NCBI RefSeq assembly: GCF_034424525.1
Contig: NZ_CP139979.1
Location: forward strand, 186,001 to 250,000
Reading direction: 5' to 3'
Length of the DNA: 64,000 nt
Source: Sphingobium yanoikuyae
Lineage (GTDB): Bacteria > Pseudomonadota > Alphaproteobacteria > Sphingomonadales > Sphingomonadaceae
Shown here: positions 51,459 to 59,905 of the stretch, piece by piece
Numbering within the stretch: position 1 is the stretch's first letter
How the letters are laid out: every line of letters begins with the position of its first letter
The notes under the pieces: model-generated
The model's input: the letters and a program-made list of their open reading frames with translations, nothing else
What the model was told of the DNA's origin: nothing
Database searches by the model: none
Made by a program: the position numbers and the translations under genes

Positions 51459-53135
51459 ATGGCAGCAACAGATCGTTTCGACGCTATCGTCATTGGTTCG
51501 GGCGTCAGCGGCGGCTGGGCCGCAAAGGAGCTTACGGAAAAGGGGCTGCGCGTCCTTATGGTCGATCGCGGTCGCATGGTCGAACATGGGGAAGATTATC
51601 CCTTCGACGGCAAGTCGGCCTATGACATTCCCGCGCGTGGCAGGATGCCGGCTGCCCTTGCCAAGAGCGATTATTTCGCGCTCAACGGCTGGGTCTCGCC
51701 CGCCACCCAGCCCTTCTTTATCAACGACCGGCTCAACCCCTACGACTATGACGCGCCCAACAAGTTCAACTGGGTTCGCCCGTCAGTGGTCGGTGGCAAG
51801 TCGCTGACCTGGGGGCGCTGGAGCTTCCGCTGGAGCCAGGCCGATTTCGAGGCCAACAAGAAGGAGGGTGTGGGGACCGACTGGCCCATCCGCTATAACG
51901 ATGTCGCGCCCTGGTACAGCTATGTCGAAAATTATATCGGCGTTTCGGGTGCCCGGGAAAATCTGCCTTATCTTCCCGACAGTGAATTCATGCCGCCCTT
52001 TCCGATGAACGTCGCCGAAAAATGGCTGAAAGAACGGCTGGAAAGCGAATTTCCCGGACGCAAGCTGATCAACGCGCGCCTCAGCAACATCACGCAAGAC
52101 AAGCCCGAGCAGAATCGCACCCGCTGTCAGAAGCGGGCACAATGCGACCGGGGCTGCAGTTTCGGCGCCTATTTCTCGACGCAGGCCGTCACCCTGCCCG
52201 CCGCCCGCGCTACGGGTCGGCTGACGCTGCGTGCGGACAATTGGGTCACGAACCTGGAATATGACCCGACCCGAAAGCGCGTAACCGGTGTCCGGATGGT
52301 CGACGCCAATACTGGCCAGGTGGAAGTTGTTCAGGCCCGTATGGTCTTTTTGTGCGCATCAGCGATGAGTTCGCTCCACATCCTGCTCAACTCCCGCCCG
52401 GCAGGCAGCGAACGCAGCTATTTCCATTCCAACGGTGCGCTCGGCAGCGCGGTGATGGATCATATCTTCCGTGTCGGCGTGTCGGGCGACATTCCGGGCA
52501 TGAGCGAATTTGTCGAATATGGCCGACGGCCCGGCGGCGTCTATGTGCCGCGCTTCCGCAATCTGGAAGCGGAGGATCTGCCCTTCAAGCGCGGCTACGG
52601 CTTCCAGGGTGGCGCTGGCCGTCAGGCGTCCGCGCCTGAAGGCTTTGGCCTGTCCATGAAGCACGGGATGCGCGAATATGGGCCGTGGCGCTTTACCATG
52701 GGCGCCTTTGGGGAATGCCTGCCCTATGAGGACAATCGCGTCATGCTGAACCACAGCAAGACCGATCGCTTCGGCACGCCGCTGTTGCGCTTCGACGTCC
52801 GCTTCCGCGACAATGAAATCAGGATGATGGACGATGCGCTGGAACAGGGCATGCTGATGCTGCGCAAGGCGGGGCTTAGGAACGTGACCGGCGGTCGCGG
52901 CAAGCATGTGCCAGGTGAGGCGATCCATGAAATGGGCGGCGCCCGAATGGGGCATGATCCCGCCACGTCGGTGCTCAACAAATGGAATCAGGCGCATGAC
53001 GCCGCCAATTTGTTCATCACCGATGGGGCCCAAATGGCTTCTGTGTCCTGCGTCAATCCATCGCTGACTTTCATGGCGATGACCGCCCGAGCCGCCGATC
53101 ACGCGGTCAAGCAGATGCAGGCTGGGGTGATCTGA
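51459..53135 (+). CDS. GMC-family flavin oxidoreductase (candidate glycoside 3-dehydrogenase)
   Basis: This 558-residue FAD enzyme has the dinucleotide fold FDAIVIGSGVSGGWAAKELT, GGKSLTWGRWSFRWSQADFE, a CQKRAQCDRGCSFGAYFSTQ Cys-rich stretch, and C-terminal active-site motifs HEMGGARMGHDPATSVLN and SCVNPSLTFMAMTARAADHA. The pairing with a subunit-3 protein is that of gluconate/2-ketogluconate dehydrogenases and glycoside 3-dehydrogenases. The ThuA gene downstream favours 3-keto-glycoside chemistry. The Cys-rich stretch may hold an Fe-S or structural site. No cytochrome subunit is encoded beside it. Confidence 0.88.
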   Translation: MAATDRFDAIVIGSGVSGGWAAKELTEKGLRVLMVDRGRMVEHGEDYPFDGKSAYDIPARGRMPAALAKSDYFALNGWVSPATQPFFINDRLNPYDYDAPNKFNWVRPSVVGGKSLTWGRWSFRWSQADFEANKKEGVGTDWPIRYNDVAPWYSYVENYIGVSGARENLPYLPDSEFMPPFPMNVAEKWLKERLESEFPGRKLINARLSNITQDKPEQNRTRCQKRAQCDRGCSFGAYFSTQAVTLPAARATGRLTLRADNWVTNLEYDPTRKRVTGVRMVDANTGQVEVVQARMVFLCASAMSSLHILLNSRPAGSERSYFHSNGALGSAVMDHIFRVGVSGDIPGMSEFVEYGRRPGGVYVPRFRNLEAEDLPFKRGYGFQGGAGRQASAPEGFGLSMKHGMREYGPWRFTMGAFGECLPYEDNRVMLNHSKTDRFGTPLLRFDVRFRDNEIRMMDDALEQGMLMLRKAGLRNVTGGRGKHVPGEAIHEMGGARMGHDPATSVLNKWNQAHDAANLFITDGAQMASVSCVNPSLTFMAMTARAADHAVKQMQAGVI

Positions 53136-53275
53136 CTCGACACGCTGGGTTCAGCCCGTTTTACCTGCCGCATTTTGCTCCTTCCACCGTGGGCAAAGGG
53201 GCCGGTCCAGCCACCGACGACGCTTCCGGGCGTGCGACAAGCAACGTCATGGGCCAGCGCGCCAAAGGAGAGAAG

Positions 53276-54076
53276 ATGTACAGAATATTCGCGACTATCG
53301 CGCTATTGACCATGGCACAGGCAGCGCCCAACCCTCATCTGCCCGCCCCCACCTATGATAATGCTGCCCCGACCCTTCCGAAAAACCTGAAACAGGCGGT
53401 GCTCATCCTGTCCAAGACCAATGGCTGGCGGCATATCGAGCATATACCTCATTCAAACATGGTCCTGGCTGATATTGCCGCCAATCTGGGACATGCCAGC
53501 TACACCACCGAAAATGCGGCAATCTTCAACGACGAACAACTACGGCATTTTTCCGTCATCATTCTCAACAGCGCGAGCGGCGATTTCCTGACCGAAGCGC
53601 AGCGATCAGCCTTTGCGCGCTTCGTCGCGCGCGGCGGTGGCGTGGTGGCGCTGCACGCGGCCGGAGACAACAGCCACAAGGCGCCCTGGTATACTGGGAC
53701 GATCATCGGCGCCAAATTCATCGGGCATCCGGGAGGCACGGATCAGTTTCAATCCGCGCAAGTCATCGTCGACCAACCACGGCATCCCGTCATGGCTGGC
53801 GTGACCATGCCTTGGGCGCCCGTCGATGAATGGTATTCCTTCGATGCGAACCCGAAAATGCAGGGCATGACGATACTCGCCCGGATCGACGAGGCGAGCT
53901 ATCACCCCGGCGCCAAGCTGACGATGGGATCGCATCCGGTGATTTGGACCAATCCAGCCACCAAGGGGCGTGTCGTCTACTCGGCGCTCGGACATTTGCC
54001 GGAAAGCTACGACGATCCAAATTATCGCCGCATCCTTACGAACGCGATCCACTGGGCTGGAAAATTCGGTCGGTAG
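53276..54076 (+). CDS. ThuA domain protein, secreted
   Basis: This 266-residue protein starts at ATG 53276 after AAAGGAGAG. A signal peptide (IFATIALLTMAQAAPNP) precedes the ThuA class-I-amidotransferase-like fold: AVLILSKTNGWRHIEHIPHS, GGGVVALHAAGDNSHKAPWY, and HPVIWTNPATKGRVVYSALG. ThuA proteins are linked to 3-keto-disaccharide metabolism (ThuAB, trehaloside oxidation). The GMC/subunit-3 neighbours fit this. Confidence 0.88.
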   Translation: MYRIFATIALLTMAQAAPNPHLPAPTYDNAAPTLPKNLKQAVLILSKTNGWRHIEHIPHSNMVLADIAANLGHASYTTENAAIFNDEQLRHFSVIILNSASGDFLTEAQRSAFARFVARGGGVVALHAAGDNSHKAPWYTGTIIGAKFIGHPGGTDQFQSAQVIVDQPRHPVMAGVTMPWAPVDEWYSFDANPKMQGMTILARIDEASYHPGAKLTMGSHPVIWTNPATKGRVVYSALGHLPESYDDPNYRRILTNAIHWAGKFGR

Positions 54077-54636
54077 AACGAGAATATTGAAGTGACGTGC
54101 ATTGATGTACTGCCGTTAGGCTAATCGCGGCTACGCACAGGGCTTCCAGAGAAAATTGCATATCTCGATCTGATAAAGAGCGGCGTCGCAGTTCAAAGGT
54201 TGGTCGTCGGAATGGCGATCATAAACTGGACCGAGATTATGGCCACAAGGGCCAGGAATTGCCTACCTGCCGTCTGCGCTTGATCCCGCACCAATGGTGC
54301 ATGGGAGTTGCCGCCGTGCCAACTTCCAGATCCTTCGAGATCGTGATGGCCTTAACCGGCTGCGGGCTGTTCCGGTCCACGCCGTTCGTCCGCTTCTGAT
54401 CAAAAATGGTTATATTTTGCGAGAGTGCGTCAGTCTCCGGGACGGTCATGCTCGCCACGTGACGCGCCGATTGGCATATTGTGCGGCAAGCGTTCTATTA
54501 ATCCGACTGGCTAACTCTCGAAAATTATACGAAATTTATGCAATAAATTTGATCTCTTAAGTAAAAATGCCTATTTTGCTTGTTAAAATCGATTTTTATT
54601 TACTTTATTGAAATAATTGTAAAAATTGATGGTGAT
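54077..54636. other. AT-rich intergenic region before the TIR operon
   Basis: No gene is supported here. From about 54420 the DNA becomes markedly AT-rich, with runs of T and A through 54520-54720, in strong contrast with both sides. This is typical of the left edge of a horizontally acquired module. Confidence 0.55.
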
Positions 54637-54664
54637 TTGTCAGGTGGATTGAGAAATTTATGCT
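54637..54664 (+). promoter_or_regulatory. Candidate sigma-70-type promoter of the TIR operon
   Basis: TTGTCA (54637-54642) and TATGCT (54659-54664) are separated by 16 bases in the AT-rich leader. Transcription would begin near 54671, upstream of the inverted repeat at 54701. Confidence 0.4.
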
Positions 54665-54700
54665 ATGTATACTAGGTCATTGATTGATTCGTTTGCGTTT

Positions 54701-54719
54701 TCGAATTTGTGAAATTCGA
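54701..54719. promoter_or_regulatory. Perfect inverted repeat upstream of the TIR operon
   Basis: TCGAATTT-GTG-AAATTCGA has perfect 8-bp arms and a 3-base centre. It is placed between the candidate promoter and the first small ORF. It is a likely operator or repressor site for the conflict operon. Confidence 0.5.
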
Positions 54720-54723
54720 TGTG

Positions 54724-54846
54724 ATGGCTGTGATCAAATCCGATTCAAAATATGATTTGTCCTTGCTGCATGCGGCTGAAGCAGAAGCGCCGCATAACAT
54801 GATGTTCCAGCCACAATGGATGATGTTTGGCGCGACGGCGGGGTAG
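54724..54846 (+). CDS. Possible small ORF 1 of the TIR operon leader
   Basis: ATG 54724 opens a 40-residue frame (MAVIKSDSKYDLSLLHAAEA, EAPHNMMFQPQWMMFGATAG). No ribosome site is clear, but the composition is protein-like. It overlaps the next small ORF in another frame, and the two may be halves of one frameshifted gene. Confidence 0.3.
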   Translation: MAVIKSDSKYDLSLLHAAEAEAPHNMMFQPQWMMFGATAG

Positions 54847-55015
54847 CGTTTCGCCAGATTGGAACGGTGAGGGCGCGATCCTGTTTTCGCAGATCAAGGC
54901 GACAGCGAACAATGCTTCGGTCTTCGATAGGGCCGGTCTTGAAAGATGGGGTGAAATAGCCGGTTTTCTTGGAGAAGCCGCGGGGTTGTCGTCGTGGCTA
55001 GGGGATGTGCATTGA
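54827..55015 (+). CDS. Possible small ORF 2 of the TIR operon leader
   Basis: A 62-residue frame from TTG 54827 contains WNGEGAILFSQIKATANNAS then VFDRAGLERWGEIAGFLGEA, a protein-like, helical segment ending 30 bases before the TIR gene. It could be a small adaptor or antitoxin-like component, or the C-terminal half of the gene begun at 54724. Confidence 0.35.
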   Translation: MARRRGSVSPDWNGEGAILFSQIKATANNASVFDRAGLERWGEIAGFLGEAAGLSSWLGDVH

Positions 55016-55045
55016 CGGGACGTTAGCATCGAAAGGGCGAGGAAG

Positions 55046-56329
55046 ATGCGGGATGGAGCGGAAGTCATCGTCCATAACCAGGATGGTGCGGGGCGGGTGC
55101 GATGCACGGCTTACAGGGATTTGCGGCTCGCTAACCCTGTCTTCATCGTTCTGGCCGCTTACGGATCGCGGAAAGCGATAGACAGCCAACATGACATTGC
55201 CAGCGCACTCCATGCCGAACTGACGGGGCCGATGGGGGCTTCGGTCATGACCGCCGCTTGCGGCGGATCGGCTCCTGATCTTGGACAATGTCATGCACGG
55301 CATGAGCATGGCGTCGAGAAGTTGCTTGTGCTGGTAGGCGACGATCACTCGCTACCTACTGATGAGCTGGTTAGGCTCAGCGCCGACTGGGCGCACAACG
55401 GCTGGCCGATCCTGCCGCTCTTTCCATGGTCGGGTCAAGGTGGGCTGAGCCGCCGCCTGCCCGTTGCGGCTACGCCCGCCAACGCGCATTTCTGGAAGGT
55501 TGATGCGGCGCAGACGCTGCCCGCGGTGATGGCGACGGCCAATATCACGACACGCCAGCCGCGCATCTTCATCAGCTATCGTCAGATCGATAGCGCTGCG
55601 CTCGCGATCCAATTGTTCGACGCCCTGTCCCATGCCGGGTTCAATGTCTTTCTCGATCATTTCCGGATCCCTCCCGGCGTCAATTTCCAGTCCAGGCTGT
55701 CCCAGGAATTAGGCGACAAATCGATGGTCCTTCTCCTCGAATCCGAACGGCTGGATGAGTCCCAATGGGTTGCCCATGAAATAGCTGTTGCAAAGACGTG
55801 CGGGCTGGGTCTGCTCGGTCTCCTGCTGCCTGGAGGCCAGCCGCAGGCCAGCTTGGAACCGGAAAACCGCCGGACGGTGCCGCTGGCCGATTTTGCAGGA
55901 GGCCAATTCGACAAGGATGCCACGCTGTTGCCGGCGGCGCTGGAAAGGATTGTGCAGGAAATCAAGCAGACGCATGACCGCGCGCTCGTGGCCCGACGCC
56001 GCATGATCGAACACTCTTTTGAGGGCGCCGTGTATCGGAAAACGGGAGCCCTTCCTCATCGATCGGGTGATGGCGCGTTCAAAGTCACAGGTGGTGGGAA
56101 GACCTATCAGGTCTGGTTGAGTCCTTATCCGCCTGACACGCCAGACTTCCATCGAGCACATGGCAAGATTCAGCACCTGGAGGACGGTGTGTTGATCGGG
56201 CTGTCCCGCCTTATGGAGCCCGCCATCCAGACACGGACGATGTGGCTCGCTGACCTGTGCAAGCTGCACCATGTCGATGAAGGCCAGATCGCCAGGGCCG
56301 CCAAACTGATGCTGCAGGGGAAGCTTTGA
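55046..56329 (+). CDS. TIR-domain protein with CbiX-like N-terminal and uncharacterised C-terminal regions
   Basis: This 427-residue protein is the first large gene of the operon. The N-terminal region (30-160) reads NPVFIVLAAYGSRKAIDSQH and VEKLLVLVGDDHSLPTDELV, which resembles an alpha/beta sensor such as a CbiX/chelatase-like fold (tentative). A TIR domain follows (about 172-300): RIFISYRQIDSAALAIQLFD, FNVFLDHFRIPPGVNF, and SQWVAHEIAVAK with Glu245 where NADase TIRs have the catalytic Glu. The last 100 residues (FKVTGGGKTYQVWLSPYPPD) are unrecognised. GAGG lies just before ATG 55046. The stop overlaps the next start (TGATG). Confidence 0.85.
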   Translation: MRDGAEVIVHNQDGAGRVRCTAYRDLRLANPVFIVLAAYGSRKAIDSQHDIASALHAELTGPMGASVMTAACGGSAPDLGQCHARHEHGVEKLLVLVGDDHSLPTDELVRLSADWAHNGWPILPLFPWSGQGGLSRRLPVAATPANAHFWKVDAAQTLPAVMATANITTRQPRIFISYRQIDSAALAIQLFDALSHAGFNVFLDHFRIPPGVNFQSRLSQELGDKSMVLLLESERLDESQWVAHEIAVAKTCGLGLLGLLLPGGQPQASLEPENRRTVPLADFAGGQFDKDATLLPAALERIVQEIKQTHDRALVARRRMIEHSFEGAVYRKTGALPHRSGDGAFKVTGGGKTYQVWLSPYPPDTPDFHRAHGKIQHLEDGVLIGLSRLMEPAIQTRTMWLADLCKLHHVDEGQIARAAKLMLQGKL

Positions 56330-57114
56330 TGCCCGTCGCGCATGGGAACAGCTTGCAAGGCCGATGCATTCTGCTTTCCGCGAGTGTCCCTGATACAGAA
56401 CGCGATCACCGGTTTCGCCAGATCGACGACGCCGCATTTCAGATCGAGCAGGCGGTAGTCAGCCTGGCGCGTGCTGTCTTCTCGGAGGGCGGACGGCTCT
56501 TATTCGGCGGTCATCCATCGATCTCGCCGCTGGTGTCCATCGTGGCAGGTGAATATCGGCCGCCGGTCCGGGCGGAATCGCGCGAGGAACGTCCTCCCGC
56601 ACAGGTCATCATCTATCAGTCCGAAATATTGCGGGACGTTATCCCCGGCGATAGCCGTCTTCTTATCGATCTTGGTCTGGCCAAGGCTTGTTGGGTCCCG
56701 GCCGATCCGAAGGAACGCTTCGTGATGGGCGGTGGGCCGGTGGCCGAGCAATGCCCGCAAAGCCTCTACGAGATGCGCCAGCGGATGATCGAAGACAACA
56801 GCCCGATCGCGATGGTCTGTATCGGCGGGATGGAAGGAGTCCTCGCGGAGGCGGCTATCTACGCCGGTCATGGGCCGATTTTCACGCTTGCGCGAACCGG
56901 TGGTGCAGCGGCGTTGCTTGCCCAGGAAAATCCCGATGTGAAGGCGATCGACAATGAGATCATGGCCTTGCTCAGTGATGTCGATGGCGGCTGGTCTAAG
57001 GACGACGCGGTCGCCAGCCATCACCGCAGATTCCGCGAGGGGGATATTGCGGTGATGCCCTATCCTTTGATCATGCAGACCATAGTCGAGCAGCTCCTGG
57101 GCGAGTTGTCGTAA
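56329..57114 (+). CDS. SLOG-like (TIR-associated nucleotide-binding) protein
   Basis: This 262-residue protein carries features of the LOG/DprA-related SLOG superfamily: LSASVPDTERDHRF at the start, EGGRLLFGGHPSISPLVSIV (glycine-rich loop, about 54-73), then VIIYQSEILRD, and a second nucleotide-loop-like AMVCIGGMEGVLAEAAIYAG (about 165-184). SLOG domains in conflict systems are proposed to bind NAD-derived or other nucleotide signals, often beside TIR. It overlaps both neighbours (TGATG and TAATG), so equimolar synthesis is likely. Superfamily call is good; ligand is unknown. Confidence 0.75.
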   Translation: MPVAHGNSLQGRCILLSASVPDTERDHRFRQIDDAAFQIEQAVVSLARAVFSEGGRLLFGGHPSISPLVSIVAGEYRPPVRAESREERPPAQVIIYQSEILRDVIPGDSRLLIDLGLAKACWVPADPKERFVMGGGPVAEQCPQSLYEMRQRMIEDNSPIAMVCIGGMEGVLAEAAIYAGHGPIFTLARTGGAAALLAQENPDVKAIDNEIMALLSDVDGGWSKDDAVASHHRRFREGDIAVMPYPLIMQTIVEQLLGELS

Positions 57115-57746
57115 TGTCAGGGGACATGGCGATGGACTATCAATATGATGTATTCGTCAGCTATCGACGGAACAGCTTCAGCCTAAAGTGGATCGAGGAA
57201 GAGTTCCTGCCCGAACTGGTGCCGCGGCTAGAACTGGAGCTGGGGCGCGAGCCCAAGGTCTTCTGGGACGAAGCGAGCGTCGACGATGGCCAGGTGATCC
57301 AGACACGGATTCTCGATGCGCTTCGGGATTCGCGTTGCCTGCTTTCGCTTCTATCCGGGCCGTATTTCACGTCGATATGGTGTTCGGCGGAATGGCATAC
57401 CTTTCGCGAGCGCGCCGAACGCGCGGGGCTTTTGGCCAACGGGCGGACACTGACAATCCCCATCCAGTGGCACGACGGTGACAATTATCTTGACCTTTTG
57501 CAAGGCGGTCGCGGACCGCACACCCTCAATTTCTCGCGGTTCCGCCTAAACGGGGCGTGGCGCGGAACACCGGTCCATGTCGAATTCCAGAATGAGCTGA
57601 ACGGCCTGGCCGATTCCATCCGGCGCTTGATAGAGGGAACGCCGCCCTATGATCCTGCCGGTGTGATCGTCCGCCCCGAACAGGTGACGCGCACGCAATT
57701 GTCTCCTGGAGAGTGGACATATAAGCTGGGTGGGCTGCCGCGATGA
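57114..57746 (+). CDS. Second TIR-domain protein
   Basis: This 210-residue protein consists of one TIR domain (YDVFVSYRRNSFSLKWIEEE, PKVFWDEASVDDGQVIQTRI, CLLSLLSGPYFTSIWCSAEW) and a short tail. The IWCSAEW segment has the WCxxE signature with Glu93 in the catalytic place. Unlike the first TIR protein it carries no extra domain. Its start overlaps the SLOG stop (TAATG) and its end overlaps the ATPase start by 4 bases. Confidence 0.88.
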   Translation: MSGDMAMDYQYDVFVSYRRNSFSLKWIEEEFLPELVPRLELELGREPKVFWDEASVDDGQVIQTRILDALRDSRCLLSLLSGPYFTSIWCSAEWHTFRERAERAGLLANGRTLTIPIQWHDGDNYLDLLQGGRGPHTLNFSRFRLNGAWRGTPVHVEFQNELNGLADSIRRLIEGTPPYDPAGVIVRPEQVTRTQLSPGEWTYKLGGLPR

Positions 57747-59860
57747 AAGCCGCGGAAGATAGCCAGTCGCCGCGTACCAACCGCATTATCACATTCTATT
57801 CATACAAGGGCGGTGTCGGCCGATCGATGGCGCTTGCCAATGTCGCGGCGGTGCTTGCGCAACTGGGGCGCCGCGTGCTGGTTATCGATTTCGACCTGGA
57901 GGCGCCAGGTATCGAACGCTATTTCGACCAGCCGGGCCTGCTGGAGAGAAAGGCGGACCCCAAGTGGGAGGTTGTTCCCGGCTTCGTCGACATGTTGATC
58001 GGCATAAGGGACGGGGGGCCGATCGATTGGCGGCAGTGCATCACCGAGTTCAACGGGCCGTATCTGGCGGCGCCGATTCACCTTATCCGAGCCGGAAGCG
58101 ACCATGGAAACTATGCCGCCAAGGCGCAGAGCCTCAACTGGGAGAAGCTGTTCACGGAGCATGGCCTGGGCGATCATCTCGCAAGACTGCGCATGGAGTG
58201 GAGCGAGGCCTATGATCTTGTCCTGATCGACAGTCGTACCGGCGTGTCGGACATCGGCGGCATCTGCACCATCTTGCTGCCTGATGCCCTGATCATGCTC
58301 TTTACCGCCAACCGGCAAAGCATCGACGGCACGATCGCAGTCGCTCGGCTCGCTCGCCAGGCGCAGGAGCGCCTGCCTGTTGAGCGCGCCCGACTGCAGG
58401 TCGTTCCTCTGTTGAGTAGAGACGACCGACGGACCGAATATGAGCAGTCCGAGCGATGGCGAGGCATTGTCGCCGAAGCCATGGGCGATTTTTTCAGCGA
58501 ATGGGTGTCGGAGGGCGTTTCCCCACTGCGCGTGCTCAGCCGGCTCTATCTGCCTCAGATCGCCTTCTGGAGCTTTGGAGAGCGGTTGCCGGTTATAGAG
58601 AGACCTGCCGAACTGGATGATCCGGGGACGCTGGGCGCCGCCTATTCGTTGCTTGCGAAGCTTGTCGATCTCGATCTGAACTGGCGTGCGATCGACGAGG
58701 AAGGTAAAATGGCCCTTCCGGCGTCGGAGATCGTACCGCCCACTACGCTCTCTCCACCGGAATTCGAACCCGCGAGGGGGGCTGCAAACTATGCGGGTCC
58801 GGGCGAGTGGCCGGGCGGTTCTTCCGCCGCACTACCGCCAACTTTGCGGACCAGCGGGTTTGCGACATTGAAAGGGCTTTCCAGGCCATTCCTCATTGCA
58901 TGCATCGTCGGCCTTGCGGCGGTGGCTGTCATGATTTGGCGGCACAGTCCGCAAGATGCGGCGATCCCCGTAGCGGGTGAGGCCGCACCCGCTACGCGCT
59001 CCATGACGATCGACCAGGCACAGGCGATGATATCCTCCCCCCAAACCATGGCGGAACAGCGCATCGATGCCCTGAATTTCCTGGTTGGTAGCGGCGCCGT
59101 TCCCCGCGGTGCGATCCTCGACGGCCTCTCCCTTGCCGACAAGGTTCCAAGACTCGCGGGCTGTGTGGACTGCGCGCTCGCTGGCGCAACGTTGACCGGG
59201 GTAATATTCGACAAGGGCATTTTTACCGGGTCGAACTTTGTCGGCGCCAAACTATCCGGCGCCAGCTTTGTCGGCGCCACTCTGGAGAATGTGGATCTTT
59301 CCGGTGCCGATCTTGTCGGGGTCATATTCTCGGGCGCGCAGTTCAAGCGGACCACCATCACCGGGGCGCAAATGGACCGCGACCAACTCACTGCCGAGCA
59401 GGTCAAAGGCACCATCGGTACGCCCGATTGGACGAAGCCGATCGTCGATGCATCCCCGGAACCACGCGTCGGAACCCAGGTCATTGGTGGTAATGCGGAC
59501 AATGGATGGGACGTGGACGTCTTCTGGTGCGAGGGGCCGGCGAGCGATAAAAACTATGCCCAGGCCGTGAGAGCCGCCGAAGTCCTGGTTCGCGCGGCGA
59601 ACAGCAGGCAGGCCCTGGCTCCAGGCGTATTGTTGGGGCGGGTACGGATCGTTTCGCTATCCCTCGCCCGTCAAAAGACCGGGCAATTCATTATGGGCGC
59701 TCACTATGTGGCGGAGGACGGAGGCGAAGGCGAGCATGCTGCTACGACAGCGATCGCCAATGCCGTGAAGGAACGAACCGGCGCGATCTATTCGATCAGG
59801 TCGAGCAATGGCGCACGGACCCAGAGCTATATCAGCGTCTTTGCCTGCGCGATGAAATAG
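57743..59860 (+). CDS. KGGVGR-type ParA/MinD-like ATPase fused to a TM segment and pentapeptide repeats
   Basis: This 705-residue protein has a MinD/ParA-like N-terminus with deviant Walker A SYKGGVGRSMALANVA (Lys22), LVIDFDLEAPGIERYF and YDLVLIDSRTGVSDIGG. One TM segment follows (about 381-398, FLIACIVGLAAVAVMIW), then pentapeptide-like repeats (about 480-550: NFVGAKLSGASFVGATLENV, DLSGADLVGVIFSGAQF). A C-terminal domain (TQVIGGNADNGWDVDVFWCE) is unrecognised. The KGGVGR variant is a hallmark of ATPases in bacterial conflict operons. It is probably a membrane-bound nucleotide switch linking the sensors to the effectors downstream. Confidence 0.85.
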   Translation: MKAAEDSQSPRTNRIITFYSYKGGVGRSMALANVAAVLAQLGRRVLVIDFDLEAPGIERYFDQPGLLERKADPKWEVVPGFVDMLIGIRDGGPIDWRQCITEFNGPYLAAPIHLIRAGSDHGNYAAKAQSLNWEKLFTEHGLGDHLARLRMEWSEAYDLVLIDSRTGVSDIGGICTILLPDALIMLFTANRQSIDGTIAVARLARQAQERLPVERARLQVVPLLSRDDRRTEYEQSERWRGIVAEAMGDFFSEWVSEGVSPLRVLSRLYLPQIAFWSFGERLPVIERPAELDDPGTLGAAYSLLAKLVDLDLNWRAIDEEGKMALPASEIVPPTTLSPPEFEPARGAANYAGPGEWPGGSSAALPPTLRTSGFATLKGLSRPFLIACIVGLAAVAVMIWRHSPQDAAIPVAGEAAPATRSMTIDQAQAMISSPQTMAEQRIDALNFLVGSGAVPRGAILDGLSLADKVPRLAGCVDCALAGATLTGVIFDKGIFTGSNFVGAKLSGASFVGATLENVDLSGADLVGVIFSGAQFKRTTITGAQMDRDQLTAEQVKGTIGTPDWTKPIVDASPEPRVGTQVIGGNADNGWDVDVFWCEGPASDKNYAQAVRAAEVLVRAANSRQALAPGVLLGRVRIVSLSLARQKTGQFIMGAHYVAEDGGEGEHAATTAIANAVKERTGAIYSIRSSNGARTQSYISVFACAMK

Positions 59861-59905
59861 GCCCGTGATGCACCCCATTTCCCCGAAGATGATGAGGAAT
59901 GTCCC

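Noticed and set aside
55709..56437. 242-codon antisense frame opposite the first TIR gene
   Set aside because: The TIR motifs and coupled starts support the plus strand; the antisense frame has no protein-like signature.
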